Source: Bacillota bacterium (GTDB taxonomy: Bacteria; Bacillota; Bacilli; Tumebacillales; Effusibacillaceae). Taken from it: 6,109 bases of DNA. Below, in pieces: positions 1 through 5,946 of this stretch (the stretch's first letter is position 1; every line of letters begins with the position of its first letter). A program made the translations under genes and the position numbers. The stretch is from NCBI GenBank assembly GCA_020059765.1, contig JAGVBM010000051.1:1-6109 (forward strand). The letters run 5' to 3'. The notes below the pieces were generated by a model. It did no database searches and was not told where the DNA came from. It saw only the letters and a list, made by a program, of their open reading frames with translations.

Positions 1-1315
1 AGAATACGCGGAAAATGTAGAACGCCGTAAAGAAAGCCGCTAGCGTTGCCAGTACGGCCAACGTCGTATTCCCGCTGGCGTAAGCGGCTGTCAGAATCTC
101 ATCCTTCGACCAGAATCCGGCAAACGGCGGAATTCCGGAGAGGGCCAACGCACCGAACAGGAAGGTCCAAGTGGTGACCGGCATATTTTTCCACAAACCG
201 CCCATTTTCCGAATGTCCTGCGTATGCACCGCATGGATCACCGAACCGGCGCCCAGGAACAGCAGCGCTTTGAAGAACGCGTGCGTCATCAGATGGAAGA
301 CGGACGCCGCATAGGCGCTTGCGCCCAGGGCCAGCATCATGTATCCCAACTGGGAAATCGTGGAGTAGGCGACCACGCGCTTGATATCGTTTTGCGTCAA
401 ACCGATGATCGCGGCAAAAATCGCCGTTACGCCGCCGATCACCGCCACTGTCATGAGAGCTCCTTCCGATGCTTCAAACAGCGGGAAGGTGCGGGCAACC
501 AAATAGACACCGGCCGCCACCATCGTTGCGGCATGAATCAATGCGGATACCGGAGTCGGACCTTCCATCGCATCCGGCAGCCATACATGCAGCGGAAATT
601 GCGCCGACTTGCCGACGGCTCCGATAAAGATCAAAATGGCGCTCAATGTAATCAGTGTTTGCGGATCCAGCCAGTTGATGCCCAATCCGCCGCTTGCGGC
701 CGCTTTCACCGCTGCAAAAATCGGCTCGTACTCAAAGCTGCCTGTTGCCAAGAAGAGCAGGATGACGCCGATAAACAGGCCGACATCCCCGATCCGGGTA
801 ACCACGAAGGACTTTTTCGCGGCGGCTGCCGCTTCCGGTTTGAAGTACCAGAAACCGACCAACAGGTACGAACAAAGACCGACCAATTCCCAGAAGATGT
901 ACAATTGCAGCAGGTTTGGCGAGATCACCAGACCGAGCATCGAGAAAACAAACAAGCTCAAATATTGATAGAACACGGAGAACCGTTCGTCCCCCTGCAT
1001 GTACCCCTTTGAGAAGAGAAGCACAAGTGTGCTCACAAAGGTCACAACCACCAGCATGATTGCATTCAGCTGCGTCACTTCAAAACCAACATTGATCGTG
1101 GCGTCGCCGATCTGCAGCCATTTGAATTGATACGGGGCGCTTACCCCGTTTGCCACCACGTCATTGAACACCATCAGCGACAGGATGAAAGACGCCAGAG
1201 CGCCAATCACGCCAATCGCAGCGACAATCCCCTCTTGCGCGCGTCTGCCCAAGGTCAGCAGCACGAGATAGGCCACAAGCGGAAAGAAGGGGACCAGCCA
1301 GGCGTAGGCTACCAT
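1..1315 (-). CDS. nuoL: NADH-quinone oxidoreductase subunit L (NuoL), 3' part cut by window edge
   Basis: Distal proton-pumping, antiporter-like membrane subunit of complex I, homologous to MrpA-type antiporters. The first 438 codons are present; the family usually runs to about 610-660 residues, so the end, including the lateral helix and last membrane segments, lies beyond the left edge. The visible part is a chain of hydrophobic helices. Conserved charges are in place: E143 in FWELVG (TM5 Glu), K236 in VGKSAQFPLH (TM7 Lys), LPDAMEGPTPVSA at about 246-258, H341 and H345 in HLMTHAFFKALLF, and K404 in FWSKDEIL (TM12 Lys). The start is the ATG at 1315, preceded by AAGGA and GGTG elements. An in-frame ATG at 1327 would add four residues but lies directly against its purine tract. 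A 94-nt gap separates it from nuoK. NuoM, NuoN and MrpA were considered as alternatives; the position after nuoK and the motif set favour NuoL. Confidence 0.96.
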   Translation of the reverse strand, partial: MVAYAWLVPFFPLVAYLVLLTLGRRAQEGIVAAIGVIGALASFILSLMVFNDVVANGVSAPYQFKWLQIGDATINVGFEVTQLNAIMLVVVTFVSTLVLLFSKGYMQGDERFSVFYQYLSLFVFSMLGLVISPNLLQLYIFWELVGLCSYLLVGFWYFKPEAAAAAKKSFVVTRIGDVGLFIGVILLFLATGSFEYEPIFAAVKAAASGGLGINWLDPQTLITLSAILIFIGAVGKSAQFPLHVWLPDAMEGPTPVSALIHAATMVAAGVYLVARTFPLFEASEGALMTVAVIGGVTAIFAAIIGLTQNDIKRVVAYSTISQLGYMMLALGASAYAASVFHLMTHAFFKALLFLGAGSVIHAVHTQDIRKMGGLWKNMPVTTWTFLFGALALSGIPPFAGFWSKDEILTAAYASGNTTLAVLATLAAFFTAFYIFRVF

Positions 1316-1409
1316 TCTATACACCATCCTTCTTTTTCACCGATTCAGAATCCATCCGTTTCAGATTGCGATAGCTTTGATTCGGCTTCTTCCTAAGTTG
1401 TCGCGAGCC
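1316..1409 (-). other. 94-nt nuoK-nuoL intergenic spacer
   Basis: This is the only substantial non-coding stretch in the window; every other junction overlaps or is at most 12 nt. It holds the nuoL ribosome binding site and two near-identical 10-nt direct repeats (minus strand TCTGAATCGG at 1340-1349 and TCTGAAACGG at 1356-1365). The first is part of a short palindrome, GATTC-T-GAATC. I see no stem followed by a U-run, so no intrinsic terminator, and no clear -10/-35 pair. Confidence 0.6.
1322..1331 (-). promoter_or_regulatory. Ribosome binding site of nuoL
   Basis: The minus strand reads AAGGATGGTG here, an AAGGAGGTG-like site with a T in place of the middle G. AAGGA lies 11 nt and GGTG 6 nt before the ATG at 1315, which supports that start over the in-frame ATG at 1327 that sits inside this site. 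Confidence 0.6.
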
Positions 1410-1721
1410 TTACCATTTCGTCAAGTTCATGTCCTTGACGTCACTGGTGTTGCGGTTCCGGTAGAGGGCGATCAAGACCGCCAGACCTACTGCAACTTCA
1501 CTGGCCGCAATCACCATCGCGAACAAGGCAAACACCTGTCCGTTGATGTTCGGCACCAACCCCAGCCGGGAAAAGGCAATCAGGTTGATATTGACCGCGT
1601 TGAGCATCAATTCGATTGAAACCAGCAAAATGATAATGTTCCGTTTCCAAAGCACTCCAAACAATCCCAGGGAGAAAAGGACGGCCGCCAGAAGAAGAAA
1701 CCTTACGATTGTCGGTTCCAT
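1410..1721 (-). CDS. nuoK: NADH-quinone oxidoreductase subunit K (NuoK)
   Basis: Small membrane subunit of complex I that forms, with NuoJ, the central proton path between the quinone-proximal region and the antiporter-like subunits. It has 103 residues, the usual size of about 100, with three membrane helices (about 5-24, 28-50, 63-87). Two buried glutamates typical of the family are present: E37 in SIELMLNAVN and E75 in AASEVAVGLA, matching E. coli Glu36 and Glu72. The frame stays open upstream for another 60 codons inside nuoJ. The true start is the ATG at 1721, because the protein beginning MEPTIVRFLL has family length and a strong AAGGAGG site lies 7 nt before it. The start overlaps the nuoJ stop by one base (TGATG), suggesting translational coupling. 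The C-terminal dozen residues are hydrophilic. Confidence 0.97.
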   Translation of the reverse strand: MEPTIVRFLLLAAVLFSLGLFGVLWKRNIIILLVSIELMLNAVNINLIAFSRLGLVPNINGQVFALFAMVIAASEVAVGLAVLIALYRNRNTSDVKDMNLTKW

Positions 1722-2254
1722 CAATTTTCCTCCTTCCGCGCCAATATAACGGCTCCCACCAAAGCCACGATCAAGATCACCGACACGAGCTCGAAAGGAA
1801 TCGTATATTGGGTATAAATGGAATTTGCCACTGCTTTCACCGAACTCGTGCCCCATTCCGGCGCATCCGTTTTGGGTGACATACTCTGCCATTTTGCCCA
1901 ATCCACCGTATTAAAGCCCCAGTAAAGCAGGCCCAGCAGTCCGCCTGCCGCCACAACGGAGAAAATCGTATGACCGTTGACGGGGGTTTGTTCCTGATGC
2001 CCGTGATGTGTGAGCATAATCGCAAACAACATGAGGATCGTAATCGCGCCGGCGTAGATCAAGACTTGCGCCATTCCGATAAAATCGGCATTCAGCAATA
2101 CGTAAATCCCTGCCACTCCGATAAACACGCCGCCGATCATCAGTGCCATGTAGATGACTCTTCGAGTAAACAACATGGCCACCGCTGAACCGATTACGAC
2201 CAGACTGATCAACATAAACGCAATCATTTGTCCGGTTAATTGTGGAAACGCCAT
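1721..2254 (-). CDS. nuoJ: NADH-quinone oxidoreductase subunit J (NuoJ)
   Basis: Membrane subunit of complex I next to NuoH, NuoA and NuoK, thought to transmit quinone-site movement to the proton channels. It has 177 residues, within the family range of about 165-200, with five predicted helices (about 9-29, 32-53, 57-81, 96-114, 153-173). The best-conserved element is the third helix, FIGMAQVLIYAGAITILML at 58-76, with Y67 and the glycine at which the family's helix is distorted. The last helix contains PFELVSVIL with E155. The loop between helices 3 and 4 is histidine-rich (HHGHQ at 83-87), and the loop at 115-150 is long and Trp/Ser-rich. The ATG at 2254 overlaps the nuoI TAA by one base (TAATG), with a GGCGGGTGA ribosome binding site at 2261-2269. 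The stop shares a base with the nuoK start. Confidence 0.97.
   Translation of the reverse strand: MAFPQLTGQMIAFMLISLVVIGSAVAMLFTRRVIYMALMIGGVFIGVAGIYVLLNADFIGMAQVLIYAGAITILMLFAIMLTHHGHQEQTPVNGHTIFSVVAAGGLLGLLYWGFNTVDWAKWQSMSPKTDAPEWGTSSVKAVANSIYTQYTIPFELVSVILIVALVGAVILARKEEN
1729..1735 (-). promoter_or_regulatory. Ribosome binding site of nuoK
   Basis: The minus strand reads AAGGAGG, a perfect match to the Bacillus-type consensus, 7 nt before the ATG at 1721. It lies inside the last codons of nuoJ. It decides the nuoK start against in-frame initiation codons further upstream. Confidence 0.85.
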
Positions 2255-2718
2255 TATTGTTCACCCGCCTTGTCTGCCGCTTTCGCATCGTGGTTCGCCT
2301 GATCGTCGCTTTTTCCTTTGCGCGCGTCATGCTGACGTCCGTTTTCCGCCAGCCACTCGATGTTCTTGAACAGCGCATCGCGGGAGTACTCGGCCAGTTC
2401 AAACGTATCGGTCATTTGAATCGCTTCCGTCGGGCAAACTTCGGTGCAAAGATCGCACAAAATACAAATCTCAAAGTTGATGTCGTAGGTCTCGATATGC
2501 ATCTTTTTGTCTTCGCCGCGGGTTCCGGACAAAGATATGCAGCTTGTCGGACATACCCTCGCGCATTGGTTGCAAACAATGCATTTCTCCGGGTAGAACT
2601 TGTGAACCCCCCGGAAACGATCCGGCCAATCCGGCTTGACATCGGGATATTGCAGGGTGACATTTTTCTTCGGGATTTGGCGGAGCGTAACACCCAATCC
2701 TTTCAACAGTCCAAACAT
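2254..2718 (-). CDS. nuoI: NADH-quinone oxidoreductase subunit I (NuoI), two [4Fe-4S] ferredoxin-type protein
   Basis: Peripheral-arm subunit that carries electrons through clusters N6a and N6b to N2 in NuoB. It has 154 residues. The N-terminal segment starting MFGLLKGLGVT packs on the membrane arm in this family. Two CxxCxxCxxxCP motifs follow: C46, C49, C52, C56 and C85, C88, C91, C95. C60 (CPTSCI) is an additional cysteine. The last ~30 residues (about 125-154) are a Lys/Asp/Ala/Gln-rich hydrophilic tail, probably disordered. The start is ambiguous because the gene opens GTG-ATG-ATG-ATG (2727, 2724, 2721, 2718). I chose the third ATG because the AAGGGGTG site lies 6 nt before it; earlier choices overlap or touch that site. 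It follows nuoH closely (12 nt counted from the first possible start at 2718) and overlaps nuoJ by one base. Confidence 0.95.
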   Translation of the reverse strand: MFGLLKGLGVTLRQIPKKNVTLQYPDVKPDWPDRFRGVHKFYPEKCIVCNQCARVCPTSCISLSGTRGEDKKMHIETYDINFEICILCDLCTEVCPTEAIQMTDTFELAEYSRDALFKNIEWLAENGRQHDARKGKSDDQANHDAKAADKAGEQ

Positions 2719-2724
2719 CATCAT

Positions 2725-2732
2725 CACCCCTT
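2725..2732 (-). promoter_or_regulatory. Ribosome binding site of nuoI
   Basis: The minus strand reads AAGGGGTG, overlapping the nuoH TAA. It lies 6 nt before the ATG at 2718 but overlaps the GTG at 2727 and abuts the ATG at 2724. On spacing it favours 2718, giving 154 residues rather than 156 or 157. Confidence 0.6.
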
Positions 2733-3717
2733 ACGCTACCGCAATCTTAATGATTGCCGTAAGAATAATGTTCAAGATCGAAATCGGAATCAGCACTTTC
2801 CAACTGAAGGTCATCAGCAAGGTGTTCCGGATTCGCGGGAAGGTTCCCTGCAGCCAGAATGTCAGGAAGATAAACAATCCGGCCTTGATGCCGTACCATG
2901 CCCAGCCCGGCAGCAAGGGGCCTTCCCAGCCTCCCAAATAGAGCGCTGCTGCAAGACCGCCCATCGCCGTAATGTACACGTACTCCGCCAACATGTAGAA
3001 AGCAAACCGGAATCCGGAATACTCGGTGGAGTATCCGGCAACCAGTTCCGATTCCGCTTCCGGCAAGTCAAACGGCACGCGGCTTAATTCGGCCATTGCC
3101 GCAATGATGAAGACGGAAAATCCGATAATCTGCGGAACGATAAACCACATGTTTTTCTGCGCTTCCACAATCTCCACGATATTCATCGAACCGGCCATCA
3201 GGATGACGCCCAAGATTGACAACGCCAGCGGAATCTCGTAGGAGATCAATTGGGCCGCCGAACGAAGTCCGCCAATAATCGAATATTTGTTGTTGGATGC
3301 CCACGCTCCCAACACAACCCCGATGACAGAGATGGAAGACAGCGCGATGTAATACAGAACGCCGACATTCAACTCCGCCGTAAACAGGTGGGTTGCCGTA
3401 TACGGAATGACCGCCAATACCATGAATGAGGGAACGTACGTGATCATCGGCCCGATCAGGAACATGGCCTTGTCCGCTTTTGCCGGAACGATGTCTTCTT
3501 TGAGCAGCAATTTCAGGATATCGGCAAAGGATTGAAACAGACCGAACGGACCCACACGGTTCGGGCCGATCCGCAGGTGCATGGCGGCGAGAATCTTCCG
3601 TTGGGCATAAATCGAGTAAGCCACCACGAGCAGGATCACGCTCAGCACAATCACCCCGCCGATGACCATGCCCAGCACCGTCATGGGCGTAAAAGGCTGG
3701 TTGAGCCATTCAAACAT
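2731..3717 (-). CDS. nuoH: NADH-quinone oxidoreductase subunit H (NuoH)
   Basis: Membrane subunit that forms the quinone entry chamber with NuoB and NuoD and starts the proton-coupling path. It has 328 residues, the usual length (about 320-350), with eight or nine hydrophobic helices. Family signatures are RIGPNRVGPFG at 49-59, SYEIPL at 159-164 with E161, and ELSRVPFDLPEAESELVAG at 210-228, the charged loop lining the quinone site. YSTEYSG follows at 229-235, and PRIRNTLLM at 294-302. The ATG at 3717 overlaps the nuoD TAA by one base (TAATG), with AGGGGAGG at 3728-3735 as ribosome binding site. In E. coli nuoE, nuoF and nuoG stand between nuoD and nuoH; here there is no room for them. Hydrogenase-type homologues (HycD, EchB) are less likely given the quinone-type neighbours. 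Confidence 0.98.
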   Translation of the reverse strand: MFEWLNQPFTPMTVLGMVIGGVIVLSVILLVVAYSIYAQRKILAAMHLRIGPNRVGPFGLFQSFADILKLLLKEDIVPAKADKAMFLIGPMITYVPSFMVLAVIPYTATHLFTAELNVGVLYYIALSSISVIGVVLGAWASNNKYSIIGGLRSAAQLISYEIPLALSILGVILMAGSMNIVEIVEAQKNMWFIVPQIIGFSVFIIAAMAELSRVPFDLPEAESELVAGYSTEYSGFRFAFYMLAEYVYITAMGGLAAALYLGGWEGPLLPGWAWYGIKAGLFIFLTFWLQGTFPRIRNTLLMTFSWKVLIPISILNIILTAIIKIAVA

Positions 3718-4820
3718 TATGCATCAACCTCCCCTAACACGATATCGATCGATCCGAGAATCGCGATAAAATCAGCGATGTTTTGATCTTTCAAGAGGCT
3801 CGGAATGATTTGCAGATTCACGAAGGACGGACGGCGAATTTTCATTCGATAAGGTTTGTCTTTGCCGTCTGATACGATGTAAACCCCGAGTTCTCCTTTC
3901 GCGCCTTCCACGGCCGCATAGTATTCGCCTGCGGGAATGCGGAGAATCTTCGGCGCTTTCCCCATCACCGGCCCCTCCGGAATCGAATCGATCGCCTGTT
4001 CCACGATGCGCATCGACTGTTCCATTTCCAACAGGTGCAAATAATAACGGTCATAGTTGTCGCCGTTCGTACCGACCGGAATTTCAAAATCGAATCGGTC
4101 ATATACCGAATACGATTTGTTCTTGCGCAGATCCCATTTGAAGCCGGTGGAACGAAGCGGGATTCCGGACAATCCGTAATTGATCGCCTCTTCCTGACCG
4201 TAGCTGCCGATCCCTTTCACGCGGCTGATGAAAATTTCATTTCCGGTAATCAGGTCATCGAACAATTGATACATTTCCTTAAAATACGGAATGAATTCAC
4301 GAATTTTGGCAAACCAACCCGGCGGCGCATCATATTTCACCCCGCCGACACGCATGTAGTTATAGGTCAAACGGGCGCCGGAAATTTCATTTAACAACTC
4401 GATAATCCGTTCCCGCGTCATGAATACATACAAAAACGGACTCATCGCCCCGAGGTCCAACAGGTACGCCCCGACAAACAGCAAGTGAGCCGCAGTCCGG
4501 TTCAATTCGCCGACGATGACCCGCAGGTACTCGGCCCGTTCCGGGATTTCAATATCCATCGCTTTCTCGACCGCATTGACGATGGCGTGGTTGTTCAGCA
4601 TGGCTGAAATATAGTCCAATCGGTCAAAGTATGGAATGATCTGCTGGTACTGCAGATCCTCGGACAACTTTTCCGTTCCGCGATGCAAATAACCGATCAC
4701 CGGGGTTGCTTCCCTGATGATTTCACCGTCAAGCTTTATGACAACCCGCAACACTCCGTGTGTACTCGGATGTTGAGGGCCGACGTTCAAGAGCATCTCT
4801 TCCGTGCGTAATTCTGCCAT
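3717..4820 (-). CDS. nuoD: NADH-quinone oxidoreductase subunit D (NuoD), 49-kDa type
   Basis: Connecting-module subunit of the peripheral arm; with NuoB it forms the pocket where the quinone headgroup is reduced by cluster N2. It has 367 residues, somewhat shorter than the roughly 390-410 of many free-standing NuoD proteins. GPQHPSTHG is at 14-22, and H21 and Y70 (RLDY) align with His38 and Tyr87 of Thermus Nqo4, the quinone-headgroup residues. The C-terminus is the family GSIDIVLGEVD. There is no cysteine anywhere in the protein, so the two CxxC nickel-binding pairs of [NiFe]-hydrogenase large subunits are absent. This marks a quinone-reducing complex I rather than an Ech or Mbh hydrogenase. 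The start is the ATG at 4820; an in-frame TTG at 4841 would add seven residues and overlap nuoC. The nuoC stop is 8 nt upstream, and the stop codon overlaps nuoH. Confidence 0.98.
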   Translation of the reverse strand: MAELRTEEMLLNVGPQHPSTHGVLRVVIKLDGEIIREATPVIGYLHRGTEKLSEDLQYQQIIPYFDRLDYISAMLNNHAIVNAVEKAMDIEIPERAEYLRVIVGELNRTAAHLLFVGAYLLDLGAMSPFLYVFMTRERIIELLNEISGARLTYNYMRVGGVKYDAPPGWFAKIREFIPYFKEMYQLFDDLITGNEIFISRVKGIGSYGQEEAINYGLSGIPLRSTGFKWDLRKNKSYSVYDRFDFEIPVGTNGDNYDRYYLHLLEMEQSMRIVEQAIDSIPEGPVMGKAPKILRIPAGEYYAAVEGAKGELGVYIVSDGKDKPYRMKIRRPSFVNLQIIPSLLKDQNIADFIAILGSIDIVLGEVDA

Positions 4821-4828
4821 TTCACCCT

Positions 4829-5398
4829 CTACTCCTTCCAAACACTGAAGTCTTTGCGCAACGGGTGTCCTTCATAATCTTCCGGCATCATGATCCGCCG
4901 CAAATCCGGGTGACCCGTGAACTTGACTCCCACCAGATCGTATATTTCCCGTTCTTCCCAGTTCAACCCTTGATAGACGTACGATAAGGACTGAAGTTCC
5001 GCGTTGTCCCGGGGGGTGCGCGTTTTCACCGCAATAAGTTCGTTATGATTCATCGAATAGACGTAGAGAATCACTTCGATGTATCCGTTTGCCGGATAGT
5101 CGGTTCCCGCCATGGCTTCCGGATAATCAAACCCCAATGCGTCGTGATGACGCAATAATTGGACCGTTTGCAGCCAATGATCGCGTTTGACTACGAATGT
5201 CGGTTGGTGTTTCATCAAAAGCGCGTCTTCCAGAACATGGTCACCCAATTCCTGCACGATCAGACCGCGAATCCGATCCAATACTTTTTGTGCCGCTTCC
5301 TTTTTCGGATCCGGCTGTTCTTCCTTGGGTTGGGTTTCCGTGTTCACCGCTGTTTCTGCCGACGGTTTTACGGTTGTTTCTTTGCTTTCTTCTGTCAT
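4829..5398 (-). CDS. nuoC: NADH-quinone oxidoreductase subunit C (NuoC), 30-kDa type
   Basis: Structural peripheral-arm subunit with no redox centre that supports NuoB, NuoD and NuoI near the quinone site. It has 189 residues. Residues 1-35 form a low-complexity Glu/Thr/Lys/Pro-rich extension that is probably disordered. The folded 30-kDa domain runs from about 36 to 185 and ends in the family signature: NWEEREIYDLVGVKF at 146-160, then GHPDLRRIMMPEDYEGHPLR at 162-181 and KDF. It is a separate gene here, whereas enterobacteria fuse it to NuoD. The ATG at 5398 overlaps the nuoB TGA by four bases (ATGA), and GAGGGTG at 5407-5413 lies 8 nt upstream, so the long N-terminus is likely real and not a miscalled start. 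Its final codons double as the nuoD ribosome binding site. Confidence 0.97.
   Translation of the reverse strand: MTEESKETTVKPSAETAVNTETQPKEEQPDPKKEAAQKVLDRIRGLIVQELGDHVLEDALLMKHQPTFVVKRDHWLQTVQLLRHHDALGFDYPEAMAGTDYPANGYIEVILYVYSMNHNELIAVKTRTPRDNAELQSLSYVYQGLNWEEREIYDLVGVKFTGHPDLRRIMMPEDYEGHPLRKDFSVWKE
4832..4837 (-). promoter_or_regulatory. Ribosome binding site of nuoD, within the last codons of nuoC
   Basis: The minus strand reads AAGGAG, which is also the final Lys-Glu codon pair of nuoC just before its TAG. It lies 11 nt before the ATG at 4820. A second weaker element, GAGGGTGA, lies almost against the ATG. Both favour ATG 4820 over the in-frame TTG at 4841, which lies upstream of them. 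Confidence 0.65.
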
Positions 5399-5946
5399 GT
5401 GCGAGGCACCCTCTTTCCTTTCGCCTCCATACGGATTTTATCCTGAAGGATATTCAGTCCGTAAATCAGTGCCGGCGGAGACGGCGGGCAGCCCGGAATA
5501 TACACATCAACAGGAACGTACTGGTCGACCCCTTTGACGACCGAATAGGAACGGATATAGGGGCCGCCGGCGGTCGCGCATGATCCCATGGCGATGACCC
5601 ATTTCGGCTCCGGCATTTGTTCGTACAAACGTTTCAGCAAAGGACCCATTTTCTTTGTTACGGTTCCTGCGACAATCATTACGTCCGCCTGACGGGGTGT
5701 GGCCCGGAAGAAGATCCCGAATCGGTCCAGGTCGTAGTGGGATGCTCCCGTTCCCATCATTTCGATCCCGCAGCAAGCCAAGCCAAACGTCAACGGCCAC
5801 AAAGAGTTGCTGCGCGCCCAGCCTTTAATCTGTTCCAAGGCCCCTACCAATACGCCGCCTTGTTGAAGTTCCATCGATTCCTGAGGTGTGAACCCTTCAA
5901 ACTCAACAAGCGGCTGCTGACGGCCATAACCCTTGATCAAGTCCAT
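5395..5946 (-). CDS. nuoB: NADH-quinone oxidoreductase subunit B (NuoB), cluster N2 protein
   Basis: Peripheral-arm subunit that binds the terminal [4Fe-4S] cluster N2, which hands electrons to the quinone at the NuoB/NuoD interface. It has 183 residues, a normal length. The N2 ligands are all present: the tandem C58-C59 in GLACCGIEMM, C123 in GSCATAGG and C153 in PGCPPSPP. ARSNSLWPLTFG at 44-55 and RATPRQADVMIVAG at 81-94 are also typical. The start is the ATG at 5946 with AAGGTG 5 nt upstream. An in-frame TTG at 5967 would add seven residues, but it lies upstream of that site and deeper inside nuoA. The start overlaps the end of nuoA by 10 nt and the stop overlaps nuoC by 4 nt, so translation of A, B and C is probably coupled. 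Hydrogenase small subunits share this fold, but the CC pair and neighbours make it NuoB. Confidence 0.98.
   Translation of the reverse strand: MDLIKGYGRQQPLVEFEGFTPQESMELQQGGVLVGALEQIKGWARSNSLWPLTFGLACCGIEMMGTGASHYDLDRFGIFFRATPRQADVMIVAGTVTKKMGPLLKRLYEQMPEPKWVIAMGSCATAGGPYIRSYSVVKGVDQYVPVDVYIPGCPPSPPALIYGLNILQDKIRMEAKGKRVPRT

Noticed and set aside
224..1012. Long open frame of 262 codons on the plus strand, opposite nuoL
   Set aside because: It lies fully antisense to a strongly conserved NuoL frame, its product is rich in Arg, His and Gln with no recognisable domain, and no ribosome binding site stands out. It is an effect of codon bias in the real gene.
1..1315. NuoL as an Mrp-type Na+/H+ antiporter subunit instead
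   Set aside because: The gene directly follows nuoK in the standard complex I order and no mrp neighbour genes are present.
1340..1380. Possible terminator between nuoK and nuoL
   Set aside because: Only a 5-bp palindrome is present, with no GC-rich stem and no U-run after it, and nuoL continues the same operon.
1722..1901. 60-codon in-frame N-terminal extension of NuoK through nuoJ
   Set aside because: It would overlap nuoJ almost fully, exceed the family length of about 100 residues, and ignore the perfect AAGGAGG site before the ATG at 1721.
2242..3087. Long open frame of 281 codons on the plus strand, opposite nuoI and nuoH
   Set aside because: It spans two real genes and their junction on the other strand, and the predicted protein has no coherent domain or membrane pattern.
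3068..3709. 213-codon minus-strand frame within nuoH
   Set aside because: It is a shifted frame of nuoH, which has all family motifs in its own frame; the shifted product is Arg/His/Gly-rich noise.
4821..4841. TTG start for nuoD, seven residues longer
   Set aside because: It overlaps nuoC, uses a rarer start codon and lies upstream of the AAGGAG site that serves the ATG at 4820.
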